Positions 12,748 through 21,143 of a DNA stretch of 64,000 nucleotides are shown here, piece by piece. Every line of letters begins with the position of its first letter. Position 1 is the stretch's first letter. Made by a program: the position numbers and the translations under genes. The DNA comes from JALYRV01 sp036675475 (GTDB taxonomy: Bacteria > Acidobacteriota > Vicinamibacteria > Vicinamibacterales > SCN-69-37): contig JAKFEY010000021.1 of NCBI GenBank assembly GCA_036675475.1, forward strand, positions 21,527 through 85,526, in the 5' to 3' direction. The notes under the pieces are model-generated. The model searched no databases. It was not told the DNA's origin and worked only from the letters and a program-made list of their open reading frames with translations.

Positions 12748-15544
12748 GAGTGGGTTTCCTGTCCTGGACCTTGAACGCGGCGGCAATCAGCACCGCCTGG
12801 TTCTGCGCGTGGCGCGCCGCCGATCCTTCGGCGGGACTCGCGCTGCGCGGGCGCGCGATGTAGCTGAAGTTGTAGCGGCCCGCGACGATCGACTGCAGAT
12901 GGGGCCGCACGAACTCGAAGGCCCCGTAGTTTTCCGGCTCTTCCTGTACCCACACGACCTGATCGAGCGCGGGATAGCTCTCGATGACCTTGCGGATGTC
13001 ATTGATGGGCAGTGGATAGAGCTGCTCCACGCGGCAGATGGCCACGCCCGGCGATTCCTTGCGCCGATCGCTCGTCAGCAGATCGATGGCGACCTTGCCG
13101 CTGCACAGCACCAGGCGGCGGATGTCCTTCTCGCGCCCGCGCGCCTCCACATCGTCAATCACCTGCTGCCAGCGGCCTTCCGCGAGCTCGCGCGGCGAGG
13201 AGGCCACGGCCGGGTGGCGCAGCAGGCTCTTCGGCGTGAGCACGATGAGCGGCAGCGGATCGTTGTCGAGGAGCATCGCCTGCCGGCGCAGCAGGTGGAA
13301 GTACTGCGCGGCCGTGGTGCAGTTGGCCACACGCATGTTGATGTCGGCGGCGAGCTGCAGGAATCGCTCGGGGCGCGCGCTGGCGTGATCGGGCCCCTGC
13401 CCTTCGTGCGCGTGCGGCAGCAGCAGCACGAGCGACGGCTCCTGGCCCCACTTCGAGCGCGCGGAGACGAGGAACTCGTCAATCACCACCTGCGCGCCGT
13501 TGATGAAGTCGCCGTACTGCGCTTCCCAGACGACGAGCGTGCCGGGCGCCTGCACGCTGTAGCCAAACTCGAAGCCGACGGCCGCGTTTTCGGAGAGCGG
13601 GCTGTTGTGAATCTCGAACGACGCCTTTGCCTGCGCCAGCGACTGCAGCGGCACGAGGGTGTCGCCGCTTTCGGGATCGTGCAGGACGGCGTGGCGCTGG
13701 CTGAAGGTGCCGCGCTCGACGTCTTCACCCGTGAGACGGATAGGCGTGCCGTCTTCGAGGATGCTGGCAAAGGCGAGCTCCTCGGCCGCCGACCAGTCGA
13801 TGGCGCGGGCGTCGGGATCGTCGAACATCTGCCGGCGCCGATCGCGCGCCTTTTCGAGCTTGCGATGCGGCGTAAAGCCGTCGGGCACGTGCAGCAGTCC
13901 GCCGTTGAGCGCGGCCAGCCTGTCGAGCGGCACGGCCGTCTTCACGCGCGCGGCCGCGCCCGGAGGGGCGAGCTCGGCGTGCGGCTCCACGAGATCCTGC
14001 TCGGGATTGAGCGCGTCGAACGCGGCCTGCAGCTCCTGCATGCGGGCGTCGAGCAGGCGATCGGCCTCGCCCGCCTCGATGACGCCGCGCGAGGCCAGCG
14101 TTTCGGCCCACAGCTGACGCACGGTCGGCTGCGCCGTGATCTTGCGATAGAGCATCGGCTGCGTGAACGCCGGCTCGTCGCCTTCGTTGTGGCCGTAGCG
14201 CCGGTAGCCCACGAGATCGATCAGCACGTCGCGCTTGAACTTCGCGCGATACGCCACCGCGATTCGCGCCGCCTCGATGCACGCCGTCACATCGTCGGCA
14301 TTGACGTGGATGATGGGAATCTTGAAGCCGCGCGCCAGGCCGCTCGCGTAGAGCGTGCTGAACGAGTCTTCGGGATCGGTGGTGAACCCGAGCTGGTTGT
14401 TCGCGATGATGTGGATGGTACCGCCGGTGTAATAGCCGGCAAGCTTGCAGAAGTTCAGGGTCTCGGCCACCACGCCCTGGCCGGCAAACGCGGCGTCGCC
14501 GTGAATCAGGATGGGCAGTGCGAGATCCGGATCGAAGACAGGCGCGCCGCCCTTCGACGCGTCGGTGGCGGCGGCACGCGCCATCCCCTCGAGCACCGGA
14601 TCGATGGCCTCGAGGTGGCTCGGGTTCGGCGGCATCGAGACGTGCATCTCGACCTGCCGGCCGCCCTTGATGGCGCGGATCGCGCCCATGTGGTACTTCA
14701 CGTCGCCGGCAAACGAGCGGTCGCCGGAGTGCGCGGCCGACCGCACGGGATCCTTGAACTCCGCGAGGATCTGCGCGTAGGGCTTGTTGAGGATGTGCGC
14801 GAGCACGTTGAGACGCCCGCGGTGCGCCATGCCGATGAACACGCTGCGCGTGCCTGCTTCGGCAATGTCGCCAATCACCTCATCGAGCACCGGCACGAGC
14901 ATGTCGAGCCCCTCGATCGAGAAGCGCGTCTTGCCGGGGAAGGTGCGGTGCAGGAAGCGCTCGAAGCTCTCGACCACCGTGAGGCGTTCGAGAAGGTCGC
15001 GATCGTCGATGGGATCGGTGGGCGGACGGAACGTGCCGCGCTCGATGGCCTGCCGCAGCCACTGGCGCTCTTCCGGCACGAAGATGTGCGCCAGGTCGTA
15101 GCCGGTGTTGCCGCAATACACGGCGCGGAGCCGCTCGATCGCCTCGAAGGCATTCGCGGCGGTCTCGGCGAGCGGGCCGCCGACCAGCGAGGCCGGCAGT
15201 TGTGTGAGGTCGGCTTCACTGAGGCCGTAGGTTTCCAGTTCCAGGGCGGGATCGCCCTGCCGTTCGGATCCGAGCGGGTCGAGCGTCGAGGCCAGGTGGC
15301 CGTAGCGCCGAATCGACCCCGACAGCTTGACCAGGCCCACATACAGCTCGGGGCGGAAGGCGGCGCCGGCGGATGCGGAGGACGACGCGGCCGGCGCGGC
15401 TGCCGGCACCTCTTCCGTAGGCGTCCACTGGTCGAAAATGGCACGCGTCGCTGGGTCCACCGCCTTCGGATCGGACCGGTAGCGGTCGTAAAGCTCGAGC
15501 ACATAGCCCCGGTTCAACCCGGCGAAGTCCTGCCAGCCAGCCAT
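12737..15544 (-). CDS. sucA: 2-oxoglutarate dehydrogenase E1 (thiamine-dependent)
   Basis: 935 residues, full family length. The N-terminal MAGWQDFAGLNRGYVLELYDRY resembles the E2-interacting peptide, followed by an Ala/Ser-rich linker. Core motifs include GMAHRGRLNVLAHI, HGDAAFAGQGVVAETLN, the thiamine/Mg region NNQLGFTTDPEDS, and RRYGHNEGDEPAFTQP. The C-terminal part has QYGDFINGAQVVIDEF and a WVQEEPENYGAF segment. It decarboxylates 2-oxoglutarate and succinylates E2. It is first gene of sucA-sucB-DinB-like. Promoter candidates lie in the 47-base divergent gap to 15592. Confidence 0.96.
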   Translation of the reverse strand: MAGWQDFAGLNRGYVLELYDRYRSDPKAVDPATRAIFDQWTPTEEVPAAAPAASSSASAGAAFRPELYVGLVKLSGSIRRYGHLASTLDPLGSERQGDPALELETYGLSEADLTQLPASLVGGPLAETAANAFEAIERLRAVYCGNTGYDLAHIFVPEERQWLRQAIERGTFRPPTDPIDDRDLLERLTVVESFERFLHRTFPGKTRFSIEGLDMLVPVLDEVIGDIAEAGTRSVFIGMAHRGRLNVLAHILNKPYAQILAEFKDPVRSAAHSGDRSFAGDVKYHMGAIRAIKGGRQVEMHVSMPPNPSHLEAIDPVLEGMARAAATDASKGGAPVFDPDLALPILIHGDAAFAGQGVVAETLNFCKLAGYYTGGTIHIIANNQLGFTTDPEDSFSTLYASGLARGFKIPIIHVNADDVTACIEAARIAVAYRAKFKRDVLIDLVGYRRYGHNEGDEPAFTQPMLYRKITAQPTVRQLWAETLASRGVIEAGEADRLLDARMQELQAAFDALNPEQDLVEPHAELAPPGAAARVKTAVPLDRLAALNGGLLHVPDGFTPHRKLEKARDRRRQMFDDPDARAIDWSAAEELAFASILEDGTPIRLTGEDVERGTFSQRHAVLHDPESGDTLVPLQSLAQAKASFEIHNSPLSENAAVGFEFGYSVQAPGTLVVWEAQYGDFINGAQVVIDEFLVSARSKWGQEPSLVLLLPHAHEGQGPDHASARPERFLQLAADINMRVANCTTAAQYFHLLRRQAMLLDNDPLPLIVLTPKSLLRHPAVASSPRELAEGRWQQVIDDVEARGREKDIRRLVLCSGKVAIDLLTSDRRKESPGVAICRVEQLYPLPINDIRKVIESYPALDQVVWVQEEPENYGAFEFVRPHLQSIVAGRYNFSYIARPRSASPAEGSAARHAQNQAVLIAAAFKVQDRKPTHAR

Positions 15545-15591
15545 ATCCGGTTAATTCTTACACAACCACCGACAGTAAAATCGGATCCCGC

Positions 15592-16239
15592 ATGGCATCG
15601 CCGCCGCACGCCGAGATCATCCGCGCGTTTCGCCGCAATGCCACGCATGTGCGGCAGGCGCTGCGCGTCGTGAAAGAGGCCGGCCGCGAGCCCGTGCACG
15701 TCGTCGACGGCTACATCCAGGATGCCGGATGGCTCGAGCGGTACCGGCGGCTGTCGACGCCGGTTCGACGCGCCGCGATGGATACCGACAAGGCGAGCCT
15801 GCGCCGCGCGCTCGGCGCGCTCGAAGATGATGCCGGCGGCAACACCTCGCCCGCGCTCGCCCGCGCGCGGCAGGCGTTCGACAGTGTGCAAGCCGAACTG
15901 GATGCAACCGTCGGTCTCGGCGGCCGCAAAGTCGCGCGCGGCGAGATGTTCAGGGCGTGGATGGACGCGGCCGTCTTCTACGACCGCACGGACACGCAGA
16001 AGCCGTACGAAGAACTGGTGGCCGCGCACGGCAAGGCCATCGAGAGCATGGCGGCCGAACTAACCGAGACCTACGCGGAGGCGATCCTGGCCGCCGACGA
16101 GGCCGCGGCCGAAGCGATGGGCGAACCGCTCATCCTGCCGCCGCCGGAGAAGACCCCGCCGCCACCGCCCGACCCGAAAGAAAAAGGACGATGGAAGCAG
16201 GTGCTCGCATCGCTGTTCAGGAGGAGGAGCGACGAGTAA
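15592..16239 (+). CDS. Conserved-looking protein of unknown function
   Basis: 215 residues, not recognised. No signal peptide or membrane helix. The body is helix-rich and charged, with RQAFDSVQAELDATVGLGGRKVARGEMFRAWMD cut by short loops; a proline run (PPPEKTPPPPPDP) near 185-200 precedes a basic C-terminal helix (WKQVLASLFRRRSDE) that could bind membrane or nucleic acid. TAAAAT at 15576-15581 ends ten bases before the ATG and no Shine-Dalgarno is present. It is divergent from sucA. Confidence 0.65.
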   Translation: MASPPHAEIIRAFRRNATHVRQALRVVKEAGREPVHVVDGYIQDAGWLERYRRLSTPVRRAAMDTDKASLRRALGALEDDAGGNTSPALARARQAFDSVQAELDATVGLGGRKVARGEMFRAWMDAAVFYDRTDTQKPYEELVAAHGKAIESMAAELTETYAEAILAADEAAAEAMGEPLILPPPEKTPPPPPDPKEKGRWKQVLASLFRRRSDE

Positions 16240-16263
16240 CTGGAAACTGAGGATCGATCCCGC

Positions 16264-17193
16264 TCAACTGAACATGTTCTTGAGCACGAACCAAACGTTC
16301 GCCGGGCGTTCGGCGAGCCGGCGCATGTACCACGGGAACCAGTACTCGCCGTAGCTGATGAGCACGCGCAGCGATTCGCCCTCGGCCACGAGCTGCTGCT
16401 GCGCGCCGCGCTGAATGCCGAAGAGCATCGCAAACTCATAGTGCCGCTTCGGCACGTTCCGCTCCTCGATCATCTTGCGAAGCCGGCCCACCAGGGCCAT
16501 GTCGTGCGTGGCAATGTGCAGCAGCGTGCCTGAGGCCAGCGCGTCGGGCTGCAGCATGCGCGCCGCGAGCTTGAAGTAGTTCTCGTCGACGTCCTTCTTG
16601 TCGGGGAACGCCACGGCCGGCGGCTCGAGATAGGCGCCCTTCACCAGGCGGATGTTGCAGCCGAGCGGCAGCAGCGCCTCGATGTCCTTTTCGGTGCGGA
16701 ACAGATAGGCCTGCAGCGCAATGCCGATGCGATCGGAGTGCGCGCGGCCGCGCTTGAACAGCTCGATCGTGCCGTCGACGTACTCCGAGCTCTCCATGTC
16801 GATCCAGATGATGTTGTTGCGCAGCGTCGCATGGTCGAGCAGACGCGTGAGATGGCGGAAGCACATCTCCTTGTCCTGATCGTAGGCAAGCTGCGTGGGC
16901 TTGACCGAGATCTGCGCGTCGAGCCCGCGCTCGGCAACCATGTCCATGACCCGCACGTAGTGATCGGCCACGGCCTGCGAATCTTCCGCGCCGGCCAGCG
17001 ACTCGCCGAGCCGCGTCAGGATCGTGTTGATCTTCTTCGTCTTCAACACCTGCGCGGCTTCGAGCGCATCTTCCACGCGCTCGCCCGGCATGAAGGTGGC
17101 GACCGACCGCCGCACGAACCCCCACCGCATCGCCTTCTCTCGCAGCCACACGCTCTGCGAACCCGCCAGCAGCGCCTTCCGCATCACACTCAT
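16264..17193 (-). CDS. Proline dehydrogenase, monofunctional
   Basis: 309 residues, matching stand-alone PRODH enzymes rather than bifunctional PutA. The FAD-dependent barrel is marked by SVKPTQLAYD, the strand RLVKGAYLEPP, HYEFAMLFGI and the C-terminal signature VLISYGEYWFPWYMRRLAER that contacts proline. It oxidises proline to pyrroline-5-carboxylate and passes electrons to quinone. The ATG at 17193 is preferred because GGAGG lies seven bases upstream; an in-frame GTG two codons earlier is less likely. No P5C dehydrogenase gene lies nearby. Confidence 0.93.
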   Translation of the reverse strand: MSVMRKALLAGSQSVWLREKAMRWGFVRRSVATFMPGERVEDALEAAQVLKTKKINTILTRLGESLAGAEDSQAVADHYVRVMDMVAERGLDAQISVKPTQLAYDQDKEMCFRHLTRLLDHATLRNNIIWIDMESSEYVDGTIELFKRGRAHSDRIGIALQAYLFRTEKDIEALLPLGCNIRLVKGAYLEPPAVAFPDKKDVDENYFKLAARMLQPDALASGTLLHIATHDMALVGRLRKMIEERNVPKRHYEFAMLFGIQRGAQQQLVAEGESLRVLISYGEYWFPWYMRRLAERPANVWFVLKNMFS

Positions 17194-17229
17194 CAGCACT
17201 CCTCCGTCAGCCCGGCTCCAGCGCCCGGC

Positions 17230-17724
17230 CTACCACCCACCGCGTCCGCCCCGGCCCTCACCAGGCGGCGGCGCGGTCAGCGGCTTGGTTGTGCCGCGAT
17301 GGCACGTGTAACACGTCACCTTCGGCGCGGGCGTTTCACCGGGCGCCGCCCCGGCCGCCGGCTCGCCGACGCCGGCCAGGTGCTTCGTGTTGATGTCGGT
17401 CACCATCAGCAGCATCGCGCGCGCAATTTCCTTCTGCGGCTTTGCGTCGGACGCGAAATCGAACTTCGAAAGGTCGTCCCCTTCGCCGACATGACAGTGC
17501 TGGCACCGCACGCCCAGCCCGCGCGTGAAACCGCGCATCACCCGGACAACCTCCGGGCGCGTCATGGTCGAGGGAAGCACCATGAGGTTGGTCGGCGGCG
17601 GCTGCGGGGCGCGCTGCGCCTGCTGCGGCGGTGCCTGGGTCTGCGGCGGCGGCGCCTGGCCCTGCGCGTGCAGGGCGGCACCCGCGGCAACCATCACGAC
17701 GAGCGCGTATCCGAAACGGCGCAT
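17230..17724 (-). CDS. Periplasmic diheme c-type cytochrome
   Basis: 164 residues with a signal peptide (MRRFGYALVVMVAAGAALHA), a Pro/Gln-rich linker, and two heme-c motifs: CQHCH (C74, C77, H78) and CYTCH (C138, C141, H142). The segment LPSTMTRPEVVRVMRGFTRGLGVRCQHCHVG is typical of a family, common in acidobacteria, that resembles part of the reaction-centre cytochrome subunit. It probably carries electrons in the periplasm. GAGGAG lies before the ATG at 17724. The gene starts 10 bases after the PQQ-propeller gene, so the two may form a redox pair. Confidence 0.88.
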   Translation of the reverse strand: MRRFGYALVVMVAAGAALHAQGQAPPPQTQAPPQQAQRAPQPPPTNLMVLPSTMTRPEVVRVMRGFTRGLGVRCQHCHVGEGDDLSKFDFASDAKPQKEIARAMLLMVTDINTKHLAGVGEPAAGAAPGETPAPKVTCYTCHRGTTKPLTAPPPGEGRGGRGGW

Positions 17725-17734
17725 AAGGTCTCCT

Positions 17735-19165
17735 CTATTTCCCGAACGCAAAGAGGGTGTTGCGCGAGCGCACGTAAATCCGGCCGTCGGCAAGGGCCGG
17801 CGTCGCATAGATGTCCTCGCCGATGTCGTTGACCGCGATGGGCTCGAGATTGCCGTCCGGACGCAGCACGGCGATCTTGCCCTTCTCGCTCGTCATATAG
17901 ATCTTGTTGTCGCCGGCCACGGGCGAGGCATAGAAGTTGTCCTGTACCCCCGCAATCCTGCCCTGCTTCAACATCTCCCCTGTCTCCGGATTCAGCGTCG
18001 TCAGAATGCCGCGGTCGTTGATCATGTAGAGCATGCCGCCGTACACGAGGGGCGAGGGCAGCTGCGGCACCGCGCGGTGATACTGCCACACGACGTTCTT
18101 CGCGGTCATGTCGCCGCTGCCGCCCAGACGGATGGCGAGCATGCCGTTCTTGGTGGCGAGCGCGGCGCGATAGTAATCCCACTCGTCGCGCGACAGCGCG
18201 CCGTCCTTGTTGAGATCCATGAAGTCGAGCCAGCCGCGCGCGTGATCGCTCGGCATTTCAGCCGCGACAAGCTTGCCGTCCTTGTTGGTGTCGTTGTTGG
18301 CGAATACCTTCTCGGTTTCCTCGGCCTGCACCTCGCGCCCGGGATCGTTCTCGCCGGATCCGTAGCCGTTGATGAAGAGCGTCTCTTCGCCGCGAATGCC
18401 GATCTTCGCGATCACGGGCACCGACTTCATCTCGAACGACAAGCCGCTGACCCACCACTTACGCTCGCCGCTGGCAGGGTCGTACGACGTCAGGCGAAAC
18501 GATCCGGGCAGCAGAATCTCGTCGCGGCCGTCCTTGCCCTTCCAGACGATCGGCGTGGAGTGGCCGCTCTTCGCTTCCGGCCGCGCCGTCTTCCAGCGCT
18601 GCTTTCCGGTCTTCTTGTCGACGCCGATGATGTACGAATCCAGACTCTGATCCGCCGCCAGCACCACCAGGTCGCCGACGATGATGGGCGAGGCGCCCAT
18701 GCCGTACACATTAATGAAGGGCCCCAGCGGCATCCGCCACCGCTCTTTGCCGTCGAGGTCGTACGCGACGAGGCCGAAGTCGTGGAAGAACACGTACACG
18801 CCCGAGTCGTCGACGGCGGGGCTCGGCGAGGCGGCACTATTGCGCTTGTCAGCCGGCGGCGTGGCGAGCCCCGACAGCTTCGTCTCCCACAACAGCTTGC
18901 CGTCAGCGCTGACGGCGAACGTGAAGAGATCCTTGTCGCGGAAACCCGTCATGTAAAGACGGTCGCGGAACAGAATCGGCGAGGAGTGCCCCTGCGGAAG
19001 ATCCAGCTTCCAAATCAGGTTGTTCGTGGGACCGAACTCGGTCGGCAGATCTTTGGCGGCCGAGATGCCGGAGCCATTGGGACCGCGGAATCGCGACCAC
19101 TCATCGTGGGGAGCAACAGCCGCCGTGGCCGCGAAAAAAAGAGCGAAGAACAGCCTCAATGCCAT
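17735..19165 (-). CDS. PQQ-like beta-propeller protein with embedded EF-hands
   Basis: 476 residues: signal peptide (MALRLFFALFFAATAAVA), then EWSRFRGPNGSGIS, the usual opening of secreted PQQ-like propellers, and repeated blades (SPSPAVDDSGVYVFFHDFGLVAYDLDGKERW, ATPALADGRIYVRSRNTLFAFGK). Two EF-hand loops interrupt the propeller (NDTNKDGKLVAAE and DLNKDGALSRDEW, about residues 285-335), suggesting calcium binding. Whether PQQ is bound is not evident; many relatives have only the fold. It is cotranscribed with the cytochrome and divergent from the HExxH membrane protein through a shared promoter. A shortened paralogue lies at 55269. Confidence 0.87.
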   Translation of the reverse strand: MALRLFFALFFAATAAVAPHDEWSRFRGPNGSGISAAKDLPTEFGPTNNLIWKLDLPQGHSSPILFRDRLYMTGFRDKDLFTFAVSADGKLLWETKLSGLATPPADKRNSAASPSPAVDDSGVYVFFHDFGLVAYDLDGKERWRMPLGPFINVYGMGASPIIVGDLVVLAADQSLDSYIIGVDKKTGKQRWKTARPEAKSGHSTPIVWKGKDGRDEILLPGSFRLTSYDPASGERKWWVSGLSFEMKSVPVIAKIGIRGEETLFINGYGSGENDPGREVQAEETEKVFANNDTNKDGKLVAAEMPSDHARGWLDFMDLNKDGALSRDEWDYYRAALATKNGMLAIRLGGSGDMTAKNVVWQYHRAVPQLPSPLVYGGMLYMINDRGILTTLNPETGEMLKQGRIAGVQDNFYASPVAGDNKIYMTSEKGKIAVLRPDGNLEPIAVNDIGEDIYATPALADGRIYVRSRNTLFAFGK

Positions 19166-19189
19166 GGAAGCGCCAGTATATGCTCAGCC
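19166..19189. promoter_or_regulatory. Shared bidirectional -10, PQQ protein / HExxH membrane protein
   Basis: Only 24 bases separate two divergent start codons. The minus strand has TATACT (19180-19175), nine bases before the ATG at 19165; the plus strand has TATATG (19177-19182), seven bases before the GTG at 19190. The hexamers overlap by four bases. No Shine-Dalgarno precedes either start. -35 boxes are weak. Confidence 0.5.
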
Positions 19190-19948
19190 GTGCCCTGGCT
19201 TGTGCGTCCCCTCGTCTGGTTCTCCACCGCGTCCATGGCCCTGACGATCCTGCACGAGCTGACGCACGCAACGGTCGCCTATAGCCTTGGCGTGCGGTCA
19301 ACCCTCTTCAATTACGCCGTCGATCTGGACATGACGCCGGCTCAGGCGGCGGGTAGCGAACGAGTGCTCATCGGCATCGCGGGTCCGTTGGCCTGTCTCG
19401 TGCTGGGCGTCGCCGCCTGGCTGGTGTTCAGGCGAGCGCGCGAATCTGCGGCGGCGGTTCCACTGCTTTATCTTGCGGTCTTCGGAGTGGGCACATTCGT
19501 CGGCAATCTGATCTCGGCACCTTTCATTGGTGACTTCTCCGTCGCCGCGGTCGCCCTTGATTTGCCTATGGCCGGCCGATATGCCATCAGCGCCCTTGGT
19601 GCCGTGGGTGTGGCCGCGATCCATGTCGTCGCCGGGCGAGAATTGATCCAGTTCGTCCCGGCTGCAGCGCGGAAAGGAACGGGAGTGCTCGGCATCATCG
19701 CGCTGCCGGTGGTGCTCGGCACCGCCGCCGTGATTCTCGTCAATCAGCCGATGCCCGCGACATTTGTGAGCGTGCGCGCGGGCGAGGCGTCCTTCTGGCT
19801 CTTTGCGGTGATCGGCGCGGTGTTGCCACGCGAACAGTCGAGTCATCCGTGGGCGGCTCTCGAAGGGCGATGGACTGACGGCGTCGCGCTTTTGCTTGCG
19901 ATCCTTGTGGTGCGGGTGCTGGTCCACGGCGTAGCGTTTACGCCGTAA
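19190..19948 (+). CDS. Membrane protein with HELTH zinc-protease motif (M50-like)
   Basis: 252 residues with about six membrane helices. The first helix carries ILHELTHATVAYSLG (H22, E23, H26), an HExxH motif as in site-2-type proteases. A later segment, NLISAPFIGDFSV, could supply the third metal ligand, though the classic NPDG motif is not seen. Start GTG was chosen from a -10 seven bases upstream and the divergent start of the PQQ gene; longer reading frames extend only into antisense of that gene. Substrate unknown. Confidence 0.68.
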   Translation: MPWLVRPLVWFSTASMALTILHELTHATVAYSLGVRSTLFNYAVDLDMTPAQAAGSERVLIGIAGPLACLVLGVAAWLVFRRARESAAAVPLLYLAVFGVGTFVGNLISAPFIGDFSVAAVALDLPMAGRYAISALGAVGVAAIHVVAGRELIQFVPAAARKGTGVLGIIALPVVLGTAAVILVNQPMPATFVSVRAGEASFWLFAVIGAVLPREQSSHPWAALEGRWTDGVALLLAILVVRVLVHGVAFTP

Positions 19949-19957
19949 TCGCAGCGA

Positions 19958-20272
19958 ATGCCTATGATCAACGTGATCTGGAAGTTTGTCGTCAAAGAAG
20001 AGGCCGTTGCCCTTTTCGAGCGCGCCTATGGGGCCGGCGGCGACTGGGCACAGCTTTTCTCGCGCCATCCAGGCTTCGCCGGCACATCCCTGCTGCGCGA
20101 CACTGCCCGGCCGCGCACATATCTCACCATCGACACCTGGGAGTCACTCGCGCATCGCGACGCGATGCTGGCCGCCGCCAAAGCCGAGTACGCCGCGCTC
20201 GACGCGCAGTTCGAAGGCTGGACGGAATCGGAGACGGAAGCGGGCGTCTTCGAGGTTCTCCGTTTCCGTTAA
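19958..20272 (+). CDS. Small ABM-like (antibiotic biosynthesis monooxygenase fold) protein
   Basis: 104 residues resembling dimeric ferredoxin-like ABM proteins: an opening strand INVIWKFVVKEEAVALFERAY, a mid strand FAGTSLLRDTARPRTYLTIDTWES, and helix LAAAKAEYAALDAQFEGW. The family includes heme-degrading enzymes, monooxygenases and proteins of unknown role; nothing here specifies which. It starts nine bases after the stop of the HExxH protein, so the two are probably cotranscribed. Confidence 0.7.
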   Translation: MPMINVIWKFVVKEEAVALFERAYGAGGDWAQLFSRHPGFAGTSLLRDTARPRTYLTIDTWESLAHRDAMLAAAKAEYAALDAQFEGWTESETEAGVFEVLRFR

Positions 20273-20293
20273 GGTGCCGACTCGAGGAGTAGC

Positions 20294-20499
20294 ATGACTG
20301 ACTGGGCGGGTTCGCGGCGTTTCTAACGCTTGCGCTGGTCGTGCCGGCGGAGCCCGCCCACTGGACCATCTGGCTCTGGCGTGCGGCCGCACTGCTATTC
20401 GCGGCCGACGCCATGTGGCGAGGCGTGCGTCGCGCACGGGGCCGCGATGACTTTTTCACGGAGTGGGTAAAGAAGGGATACTCGCAAACCCAGGCCTGA
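20294..20499 (+). pseudogene. Small membrane-type protein with an apparent frameshift
   Basis: An excellent GAGGAG site precedes ATG at 20294, but the frame (MTDWAGSRRF) stops after ten codons. Adding one base in the GC-rich run near 20305-20310 restores a 68-residue product: MTDWAGFAAFLTLALVVP, a tryptophan-rich helix (HWTIWLWRAAALLFAADAMW), and a basic/aromatic tail ending VKKGYSQTQA, stop at 20497-20499. Either the gene is broken or one base is missing from the sequence. An alternative is an intact 52-residue protein starting at GTG 20341, which has no ribosome site. Confidence 0.55.
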
Positions 20500-20768
20500 G
20501 TCTCCACCGATTGGCACGCTTCTCTCAGAACTCTGGCCGGCCAGAGTCGTGCGAAACGCATGCCGCGCGTTGCGGTTTTCGCCATGATGACGCTGCGCGA
20601 CATTCTGGTCGAGGACGCGCAGCCGTTTACGCCGTGAGGCGCGTCATGCTATTTTTTCGTTGTCCCTAGCGGGGCCTGTGCATAGAACAGGGCCCCTACC
20701 TGCGCCGGCGCTTCTCGCCGCGGGCGTGGATGTAGGCATCCAGCGAGCACACACTAAAGGTGTGCGTG
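20500..20768. other. Gene-poor interval with a terminator-like hairpin
   Basis: No convincing gene. A short reading frame ending LVEDAQPFTP (stop near 20637) ends in the same GTTTACGCCGT bases as the HExxH gene at 19948 and may be a decayed copy of that 3' end. At 20671-20696 GGGGCCTGT pairs with ACAGGGCCCC around a seven-base loop with one bulge; no U-run follows, so its role as terminator is uncertain. Confidence 0.4.
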
Positions 20769-21143
20769 ATGCCCATTCTCGGACTTGCCACTGTCATTTA
20801 CCCCGTCCCTGATCTCGATGGCGCGAAGGCCTGGTACGCCAGAGCTTTCGAGAAGCAGCCGTACTTCGACCAGCCGTTCTATGTAGGGTTCGAGATTGGC
20901 GGATACGAGCTTGGCCTGCTGCCCGATGAAGGGCGGCCCGGTGCGGAGGGCGGCGTGGCCTACTGGCGCGTGCCCGAGATCGACAGCGCCGTCGAGGGCT
21001 TCGTGAAGGCGGGCGCCGCCCTGGTGAGCGCGGCGAAGGATGTCGGCGACGGCATCAAGGTCGCCACGGTCGCGGATCCGTTCGGCAACTCGATCGGCCT
21101 CATCGAGAACCCGCACTTCGATCTGTCGAAGGCGCCGGCCTAG
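20769..21143 (+). CDS. VOC (glyoxalase/dioxygenase-fold) family protein
   Basis: 124 residues with the paired beta-alpha-beta-beta-beta repeats of the vicinal oxygen chelate superfamily: PVPDLDGAKAWYARAFEKQPYFDQPFYVGFEIGGYELGL and VPEIDSAVEGFVKAGAALVSAAKDVGDG followed by VADPFGNSIGLIENP. Metal ligands are incomplete, so a binding or catalytic role is open. The ATG was chosen over an in-frame GTG nine bases earlier. The 3' end overlaps the opposite-strand methyltransferase gene by 44 bases. Confidence 0.85.
   Translation: MPILGLATVIYPVPDLDGAKAWYARAFEKQPYFDQPFYVGFEIGGYELGLLPDEGRPGAEGGVAYWRVPEIDSAVEGFVKAGAALVSAAKDVGDGIKVATVADPFGNSIGLIENPHFDLSKAPA

Noticed and set aside
12521..15673. 1050-codon open frame on the plus strand opposite sucA
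   Set aside because: Shadow of the complete E1 gene; no recognisable motif, no ribosome site, composition typical of antisense reading.
20671..20696. Intrinsic terminator
   Set aside because: Stem is good but there is no T-run after it; kept only as a hairpin within the gap entry.
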